A stretch of DNA of 9,396 nt from DATDRS01 sp035291605 (GTDB taxonomy: Bacteria; Chloroflexota; Anaerolineae; Anaerolineales; UBA6663). Both the position numbers and the translations under genes were made by a program. This document shows positions 1 to 5,300 of the stretch, one piece after another. Location of the stretch: contig DATDRS010000391.1 of assembly GCA_035291605.1 (NCBI GenBank), positions 1 through 9,396 of the forward strand, given 5' to 3'. The notes beneath the pieces are model-generated. The model saw nothing but the letters and a program-made list of their open reading frames with translations, was not told where the DNA came from and did not search any database. How positions within the stretch are numbered: position 1 is the first letter of the stretch; the number at the start of each line of letters is the position of its first letter.

Positions 1-59
1 TCGGGTCTGGCGAATTACCCGCCAACTTTTGGGCGCACACCGACCTGCCTGGCCACCCT

Positions 60-74
60 GAGAACTTTGTTCTC
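60..74. promoter_or_regulatory. Putative operator palindrome upstream of the DUF4058 gene
   Basis: GAGAAC-TTT-GTTCTC is a perfect inverted repeat with 6-bp arms and a 3-nt centre. It ends 3 nt before a TATAAT box, so it lies where the -35/-10 spacer would be. A bound dimeric regulator would block or remodel RNA polymerase there. No good TTGACA-like -35 is present at the usual distance, which fits regulator-dependent transcription. The regulator is not known. The 3-nt centre differs from the Gram-positive LexA box (GAAC-N4-GTTC). Confidence 0.4.
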
Positions 75-77
75 TTG

Positions 78-83
78 TATAAT
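78..83 (+). promoter_or_regulatory. -10 box (TATAAT), probable leaderless promoter of the DUF4058 gene
   Basis: A perfect TATAAT consensus ends 8 nt before the ATG at 92. Transcription normally starts about 6-8 nt downstream of a -10 box, which would place the mRNA 5' end at or within a few bases of the start codon. No Shine-Dalgarno sequence lies before the ATG (the bases there read CATCGGCG). Seen: the box and its spacing. Inferred: leaderless translation. No convincing -35 is visible. Confidence 0.55.
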
Positions 84-91
84 CATCGGCG

Positions 92-886
92 ATGCCCGTT
101 TCACCATTTCCGGGGATGGATCCCTACCTTGAAGCGCCCGAACTATGGCCGGATGTCCACACCAGCCTGATGGGCATCTTCCGCGAACAACTCGCGCCGC
201 TCGTCGCGCCCAAGTACGTGGCGGAGTTGGACACACAGATCGTGTTGGAGGAGGTGGGCGCCGATCCACAGATTGTCCTGCCGGATGTGGCTGTGACGCG
301 CTCTGACCTGCCAACGCCCGGCGCTTCCGGCATGGCCGTGGCCGAGGCGGTCGCCCCTGCGCCTGTTCGGGTGCGCCTGCCCACCACCCGCCCGGTGCGC
401 CTCACCACCTTGCACCTGCGCGAACGCGAGTCGAAGAAACTGGTGGCCGTGATCGAACTGTTGTCGCCGGTCAACAAGCGCCCCGGTAAAGGGCGCGGCG
501 CATATTCCAAAAAACGGCAGGCTCACCTCAAAAGCGCGCTCCACGTGATCGAGATTGACCTGCTCCGCCAGTGGCCGCGCATGCTGCTGGAAGACCCGCT
601 GCCGCGCTGCGATTACGTGGCCCTCGTCCGCGACGCCGCCAACCGGCTGGAAGGCGACGCATGGCCTATCAGCGTGCGCCAGGTCCTCCCTATCTTGCCT
701 GTGCCTCTGCTTCCCCCCGACAAACCCGTGCCGCTGGACATGGGTCAGGCGCTCCGCACGGCCTACGAGCGCGCTCGCTACGACCTGCGCATTGACTACC
801 ACCGGTCCCCTGCTCCTCCCCTCTCGCCCGCCGACGCGGAATGGGCGGTCAGCCGGATGGCCCGGTCAGGGGCTCCGGATCGCTGA
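92..886 (+). CDS. DUF4058 family protein
   Basis: This 264-aa protein opens with the DUF4058 signature FPGMDPYLE (residues 6-14) followed by LWPDVH (18-23). Its length is about normal for the family, and no signal peptide or membrane segment is visible, so it should be cytoplasmic. The function of DUF4058 is not established. The order of conserved blocks, LPDVAV (D65), then VIELLSPVNK (E122), then YSKKR (K140/K141), then IEIDLLR (D156), resembles Uma2/DUF820-type PD-(D/E)XK proteins. A nuclease-like fold is therefore possible, though this is inference. The ATG at 92 is chosen because the family motif begins immediately after it and a TATAAT box lies just upstream. The gene stands alone on the plus strand and converges with the minus-strand operon 18 bp beyond its stop. 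Its stop codon lies within a small hairpin at 881-897. Confidence 0.9.
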   Translation: MPVSPFPGMDPYLEAPELWPDVHTSLMGIFREQLAPLVAPKYVAELDTQIVLEEVGADPQIVLPDVAVTRSDLPTPGASGMAVAEAVAPAPVRVRLPTTRPVRLTTLHLRERESKKLVAVIELLSPVNKRPGKGRGAYSKKRQAHLKSALHVIEIDLLRQWPRMLLEDPLPRCDYVALVRDAANRLEGDAWPISVRQVLPILPVPLLPPDKPVPLDMGQALRTAYERARYDLRIDYHRSPAPPLSPADAEWAVSRMARSGAPDR

Positions 887-897
887 AAGACTCAGCG
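881..897. repeat. Short hairpin between convergent genes, related to the terminators near 2030 and 2260
   Basis: CGCTGA-AAGAC-TCAGCG forms a 6-bp stem with a 5-nt loop and covers the DUF4058 stop codon. On the minus strand it reads GGGCGCTGAGTCTT followed by TCAGCG. Those first 14 nt are identical to plus-strand bases 2250-2263 in the terminator hairpin at 2246-2277. It lacks a T-run on either side and its outer CCC/GGG pairing is lost, so I do not call it a rho-independent terminator, although it sits where a bidirectional one would be expected. Confidence 0.4.
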
Positions 898-904
898 CCC
901 GCGC

Positions 905-1318
905 TCACCGGGGCAAAGTTAGGGTGCGGTTGACAAAAATCGTCGTGCCCGCCGCCTGTGAGCACAGTGTGACCCCCATGCTCTGCCGAATGATCATCGC
1001 GTCAGTGTCGCCCACGTGAAAGCAGTTGCCCGTCAGTTGCGGTCTCCGGTCCAAATCCAGCTTCAGGTATCGCGCATACCAGTTCAATACCTGAGGCCAG
1101 GCGTCGGCGGTGTGATAGACGCCGGATTGCCGGAAATAGCCTTTGGACAAAAAGTCCAATCGGAATTCTGGCTCGGTGAGGCGTACCGCCCCCGGATACC
1201 GCACCAGGCCGTCCGACTGTCCCAGCTCGATGAGCAGGCCGACCCAGGCCAACCCAACGACCAACCAGCCGGCCGTCAGCCCGAAAATGGCGAAGCGTGC
1301 GGCGAGTGGGATTTTCAT
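905..1318 (-). CDS. Hypothetical membrane-anchored protein (137 aa)
   Basis: I do not recognise this family. The protein has one N-terminal hydrophobic helix (about residues 9-31, from FAIFGLTAGW to WVGLLI), preceded by K2 and R8. A domain of roughly 105 residues follows and should lie outside the membrane. It begins YPGAV (41-45) and contains two cysteines, C99 (TGNCFHVGD) and C119 (VTLCSQ), which could form a disulfide. The start at 1318 is chosen over an in-frame upstream ATG at 1351 because it is preceded by GGAG with a 5-nt spacing and leaves a 2-nt gap to the upstream gene, whose 3' end the longer form would overlap. It is second in an operon with the secreted protein at 1321-1824, and translational coupling is likely. 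The two proteins plausibly meet outside the cytoplasmic membrane. Confidence 0.75.
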   Translation of the reverse strand: MKIPLAARFAIFGLTAGWLVVGLAWVGLLIELGQSDGLVRYPGAVRLTEPEFRLDFLSKGYFRQSGVYHTADAWPQVLNWYARYLKLDLDRRPQLTGNCFHVGDTDAMIIRQSMGVTLCSQAAGTTIFVNRTLTLPR

Positions 1319-1320
1319 GT

Positions 1321-1824
1321 TTACTCCGGGCAGGTGACTTCGGGATTCCAATCCTCAAACATGCCAGCCGGGTTATCCCGCCACACCCAGGCGTGGAGTT
1401 CGTAGAAGGACGGCACGCCGTACCGGTTCGGGCTGGGCACGAGGTGGAACGGCTGCCCGAAGAGCGACGGGGGGGCCGAGTTCCCGGCATCCCAGGCCGC
1501 CTGAAAGACGATAAATTCCAGCGCGACCAACTTGAGCTTCCCGGTCTCGTCTGGCTCATACACCAGCGCCTCCGGGCGAAGCGGATCCAGCGCGGCATCG
1601 CCCGCCAGGGCGCCGTTGACGAAGTGGATGCCCATCGCACCCTCTCCCGGCTCGCTGATGCAGCCGAGAAATTGGCCGTAGCCTTCATCCTCAGCCACTT
1701 CCACGCGATGGAAGCGCGCGGTCGCCGCGCGCAGCGCCGCCAGTTCGTCCTGCGCCTGGGCGGCGGCAGGCATGAGCGCCAGGACCAGCACCAGACTGGC
1801 CAGGCATATGCGTTTGGTGTTCAT
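1321..1824 (-). CDS. Secreted hypothetical protein (167 aa) with signal peptide
   Basis: The N-terminus is a clear Sec signal peptide: K4/R5, a hydrophobic core LASLVLVLALM (8-18), and an AQA cleavage site after about residue 24. C7 is within the signal and there is no lipobox. The mature part of about 143 aa carries blocks I recall from uncharacterised secreted proteins of Chloroflexota and Actinomycetota: MGIHFVN (64-70), LDPLRPEALVYEP (79-91), PPSLFGQPF (118-126), LHAWVWRDNPAGMF (143-156), then WNPEVTC (159-165). Its function is unknown. H67, H127 and H144 are candidate ligand or active-site residues but no known motif is complete. C55 and C165 could pair. The start has a strong Shine-Dalgarno, AAAGGAG at 1832-1838, 7 nt before the ATG. 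It is first in a two-gene operon, and its promoter shares architecture with that of the giant kinase/STAND gene. Confidence 0.85.
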   Translation of the reverse strand: MNTKRICLASLVLVLALMPAAAQAQDELAALRAATARFHRVEVAEDEGYGQFLGCISEPGEGAMGIHFVNGALAGDAALDPLRPEALVYEPDETGKLKLVALEFIVFQAAWDAGNSAPPSLFGQPFHLVPSPNRYGVPSFYELHAWVWRDNPAGMFEDWNPEVTCPE

Positions 1825-1895
1825 GTCGTTGCTCCTTTCGGTGGATCGTGAACAGAAATGGAGCGAGGCCTCGACTCTCTTCTAATGCGAGAATC

Positions 1896-1924
1896 ACTTT
1901 AGCACTCGCAAGAGGCGGATTCAA
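1896..1924 (-). promoter_or_regulatory. Promoter of the secreted/membrane protein operon
   Basis: On the minus strand TTGAAT (1924-1919), a 17-nt spacer and TAAAGT (1901-1896) form a sigma70-like promoter. The TGC directly before the hexamer makes it an extended -10 (TGCTAAAGT). The predicted start of transcription gives a leader of about 65 nt to the ATG at 1824. The core AGTGCTAAAGTG matches AGTGCTAGAGTG in the promoter of the giant gene. An inverted TGCGAG/CTCGCA pair (1886-1891 and 1905-1910) flanks the -10 and could be an operator. Confidence 0.55.
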
Positions 1925-1933
1925 GAGATACAG

Positions 1934-1959
1934 GGCGTTTCTATCGCTTTTTATATCGC
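1934..1959 (-). promoter_or_regulatory. Putative activator/operator box, copy 1 (tandem GCGATA repeats)
   Basis: Read on the minus strand, two GCGATA direct repeats lie 12 bp apart (start to start). Each is followed by an A-rich tail: GCGATA-TAAAAA, then GCGATA-GAAA, then CGCC. The box lies 9 nt upstream of the operon's -35 hexamer, the usual place for an activator site or an A-rich UP-like element. A near-identical copy occupies the equivalent position upstream of the giant gene (7596-7623). Confidence 0.55.
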
Positions 1960-2008
1960 CGATACTGGCCCGGAGTTGTGCCTGTGGTCACTAAGCCCAC
2001 AGAAAAAG

Positions 2009-2039
2009 CGAGGGCGCTGAGTAATCCTCAGCGCCCTCG
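2009..2039 (-). terminator. Rho-independent terminator (distal copy)
   Basis: CGAGGGCGCTGAG-TAATC-CTCAGCGCCCTCG is a perfect 13-bp stem with a 5-nt loop. On the minus strand it is followed by CTTTTTCT, so it terminates leftward transcription. No intact gene ends directly before it. It is a second copy of the terminator at 2246-2277, downstream of a decayed gene tail, and still insulates the operon promoter at about 1900 from readthrough. Confidence 0.85.
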
Positions 2040-2075
2040 GCACTATGAATAAGCGAGCAGGTCAGGGTTCCGGGC

Positions 2076-2126
2076 CGGGCGCGCCTCCGCATGCCACTAC
2101 TTCCGGCATTCCTCAGTCGTCAGCGG
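2076..2126 (-). pseudogene. Remnant of the 3' end of a WD40/STAND-type gene
   Basis: On the minus strand, 2126-2097 reads P-L-T-T-E-E-C-R-K-stop. This matches the C-terminal tail TLTTEECQQYLHMAQCP of the giant protein, with the Tyr codon TAT changed to TAG. Past the stop the frame continues WHAEARP, in register with LHMAQCP. Over 32 nt starting at the Leu codon, 25 positions are identical to the giant gene (tail at 2357-2326). The remnant sits about 234 bp from the intact tail, and its terminator about 238 bp from the intact terminator, so tail and terminator were duplicated together or are what is left of a tandem paralogue. No upstream body of such a gene remains. Confidence 0.55.
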
Positions 2127-2135
2127 ATATTGCAG

Positions 2136-2182
2136 CGGATCAACGGATGGCCTCGCCCGCACGCCTGCCATCCGTTGATCCG
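2136..2182. repeat. 15-bp perfect inverted repeat in the intergenic region
   Basis: CGGATCAACGGATGG (2136-2150) and CCATCCGTTGATCCG (2168-2182) are perfect reverse complements around a 17-nt GC-rich loop. The right arm runs on into degenerate tandem copies of the same word (CCGTTGAT, CCGTTGAC, then CTGTTGAC) up to about 2198. There is no T-run, so this is not an ordinary terminator. It lies between the intact terminator and the decayed gene tail and looks like a small intergenic repeat unit. Its origin is unknown. Confidence 0.7.
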
Positions 2183-2218
2183 TTGACCCATCTGTTGACA
2201 CCCCTGGCGCGCGACCAT

Positions 2219-2304
2219 TTGAACCACTGACGCACTGAAAGAAAATGAGGGCGCTGAGTCTTCCGTCAGCGCCCTCAGTGCGCCTCATCCCCTCAGTGGT
2301 TCAA
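2219..2304. repeat. Nested palindrome spanning the stop codon and terminator of the giant gene
   Basis: Three inverted pairs are nested. The outer pair is TTGAACCACTGA (2219-2230) with TCAGTGGTTCAA (2293-2304). The middle pair is CGCAC (2231-2235) with GTGCG (2278-2282). The inner pair is the 12-bp terminator stem at 2246-2277. The outer right arm contains the TGA stop codon of the giant gene. The extra arms could extend the terminator hairpin in the transcript or be traces of a foldback-type insertion. Confidence 0.6.
2246..2277 (-). terminator. Rho-independent terminator of the kinase/STAND/WD40 gene
   Basis: TGAGGGCGCTGA-GTCTTCCG-TCAGCGCCCTCA is a perfect 12-bp stem with an 8-nt loop. On the minus strand it is followed by TTTTCTTTC. 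It begins 23 nt after the stop codon of the giant gene, so it should end that transcript. The stem core GAGGGCGCTGA is shared with the terminator at 2009-2039. Confidence 0.88.
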
Positions 2305-5300
2305 GGTTGTGGGCATTGCGCCATGTGCAAATACTGCTGGCACTCCTCTGTGGTCAGCGTGCGCGTGACGCGCGTCTTGGCCAGCGCCACGAGGTCCTCC
2401 AACCGTAGCAGGTACATGCGCACGGTTTCCCTAACCAGTGCCGTCTCCTCCTCGACGGCCACGATCAGGCGCGTCCCATCCGGGGTGAACTGAACGTCCA
2501 AGCCTCCTGTGAATGGCAATGTGAGCAATTCTTGCCCCGTTTCAAAATCCAAGATTTTCAACCCCCGCCGAAAGCTGTTCGCCGCGATCAGTTTCCCATC
2601 CGGGCTGAACCCGACTCCCTCGATGCAGGCCAGGTTGCTGGAGAGCGTGAGCTTCTTCTCGCCGGTCGCAGCATCCCATACAGCAACTGTCCCTGTGCAA
2701 TCTGAAACTACCAGCCACTTCCCATCCGGGCTGAACCGCAGGTTGCTATCCAGGGAGGCAGGCCCGGGTAACGTCAGCAGCTTCTGGCCGGTCGTCACAT
2801 TCCACGTCTCAACAGTCGTATCGTTATTCATGGTGGCCAATCGCTCTCCATCCGGACTGAGACTAAGCCACGCAAGGTCATTTGGTTCAGCCACCTGCAG
2901 AGTCCTGATATTCTCGTCGGCGACGAGATCCCATACCATCACCGTGCCTTCCTTCCGATAAGCAATTGCCGCGCGTGGTTCACGTTTGCTTGAAAAACTG
3001 ACTGCCGTATCATTCCTAAGGGGGCAGCAAGAGACGGGGTATAACTCTTTGCCCTCCTCGGTCACGTCCCAGAATCTGAAGCCGTTGTCGAATGTCGCGG
3101 CTAATATCCCCTGCGCGGGAAAGAACCAGTACCATCGAAAACCTGCGTCAAGCCGGGTGGAAGACGAGGTATAGCCAGATGCCTGAACTAACTGCGGCAC
3201 GCCGAACCCGGCGGGCAAGTCCCATGCCTGAATGGAAATGGTAACGCCGTCAGGGTCATAAGGCGGGAGGATGACCGTGCTCAAGCGCATCTCGTCTTGA
3301 TTGAGCGCAAAGTTAGTCCCGGGCACGGTCAGCAGTTCTTGATTGCCGGCCGGGGAGATGTCCCAGACCCTCACCGTTCCATCGTCGCTCGCCGTGGCCA
3401 GGTGGGTGCCGCACCATTCAAAGGGCGCGGCGGGTGGCTCCACACATCCTGGGCTTTCGGCCACACTGATGACGATGCCTGTGTGCCCGACCAGCGCGAG
3501 CACCTCTTCACCGGTCTCGGCGTCGAACACTTTGGCCCGGCCTCCACCGCTCCCGCTGAGCAGGCGCTTCCCGTTCGCGCTGTAGATTATGTCGTTCCCG
3601 CTTTCTTTCAGGTTAAACAGCAAGTTACCGGAGGCCACGTCCCAGATGGCGGCTCTGCCATCCGGCCCGCGCGGGGCGGCCAAGCGTGTCCCTTCCGGGT
3701 TGAAGGCCAGGGGTAGAAAGGGGTCTTCACGAAAACGCCCGGCCAGCGTCTGCACCCTCTGGCGCGCTGTTAGGTCCCACACCTCAATTCTCCCCAGGCC
3801 TACACCACGGCTGCTAAGGCTAATAGCAAAGTGCGTTCCACGCTCCGCGGGGCTGAATACGATTTCATTAGCGACGAGATCAACGCCGGGGGCGACGGAT
3901 AGCCAGCTCGGGTGGGAAAGCGTGAACAACTCAGCCCCTGATGCGGGGTCCCAGAACTTCGCTTGGCTTTCGCGATTGCCGACGGTCGCCAGCAGCTTAC
4001 CATCCGGGCTGAAAGCCATATATACCGTATAAGGTGATGGATCTATCACCTGCGGCGCTGCGATGATGGTGAGCAGCTCTTTGCCCGAAGCCACATCCCA
4101 GAGTCTGACAAGACCGTCGCCCGCGCCGGTGGCCAGGCGCGCGCCGTCGGGACTGAACTTAACCTTACCGACCCCTGCCGCATGCTGCAGTGTGAGCAAC
4201 TCTTGGCCCGTGGCAGCGTCCCAAATTCTGGCCGTCTTATCACCGCTGGCCGTGGCGATCAGTTTTCCATCCGGGCTGTAGGCCACTTCTTCAACTGGCC
4301 CTTCGTGCCCCCTCAGCGTCAGCCGCACCCGCGAGGCCGACACCGCTTCGTGCAGCACGTTTTCGGCCTCTTGAGAGTAAGCCTGGTCGAGCGCGGCCAG
4401 CGCCAGGAGGATGCTCCGCTCCGGGTCCACGGTGAGATTGAGCTTGGCCTGAACCGCCAACTCACGCGAGAAGGAGAGCAGGGCGGCTTGCTCTGCCTCC
4501 GCCTCTGCCTCAGCGCGGATGGCGGCTTCGGCCTGAGCGGTGGCCTCGGCGTTTTGCGCCGCCTGCGCCTGCTGCGCCGCTTGTGTGCCGCGCAACTGCG
4601 ACTCGCCCAGCGCCGCCGTCGCGGTGGCGGCGTTTTGCTGGGACTCTATCGCATTCCGATTCGATTGAAGGCCGAAGAGTCCAGCCAGCACGGCCAGCAC
4701 CAGTGCAACGGCCCCGGCCCCCGCAATCACCCGGTTGCGCGTCCGCACGCGCGCCATATATTGAACTTGCTCTTCGGCGCGTTGTCGTTCACTTTCGGCC
4801 CGCGCCCGCTCGGTTTCTGCCAATTTGCGCGCGGCTTCCAGTTCGCGGCGTTGGCGTACCTGTTCTTCGAGCGCGCGCCGGTCACGTTCAGCCAGCCCCG
4901 CGTCGAGAAATGCGCGCTCATCCTGTGTGAGCGCCACACTGGTATTGGCCGCCCAGCCCTCAAACTGCTCCAATCGTGCGCCAGTGAGCAAGAAACTCTC
5001 ATCACGGTTCGCGCTCTGCCAGTCGGCGGTGGCGCTAGCGAGTTGTCGCTGCATTCGCACGTCGGCGCGGCTTTCATCCAACCACTCGCGCAGGCGCGGC
5101 CACTCGCGCAGCAGCGCCTCGTGCGCCACTTCCACCGTCGGCCCGCGCGTCAGCGGGTCGCGGTCGAAGGAGAGCAGGCGGTGTTTGCCGAAGGCCTCAG
5201 CCACGGCATTTATCGCGTGTGCGCGGCTGTCACTCTGAGCGAAGCGAAGAGTCTCTACGCCCGAACCGAGTTGCTTCGCGCCTGCCCTGAGCGAAGTCGA

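Noticed and set aside
63..71. LexA-type SOS box (GAAC..GTTC)
   Set aside because: The centre is 3 nt rather than 4, and the gene is not a recognised SOS gene.
1898..1906. TTAGCACTC, a half-site of the CIRCE element bound by HrcA
   Set aside because: The second half (GAGTGCTAA after 9 nt) is absent, and the word is part of the shared extended -10 also seen at 7559-7569. The gene downstream is not a chaperone.
2045..2230. Short plus-strand frame of 61 codons between the two terminators
   Set aside because: It is composed of the inverted repeat and the reverse of the decayed tail, with no ribosome site or homology that I can see.
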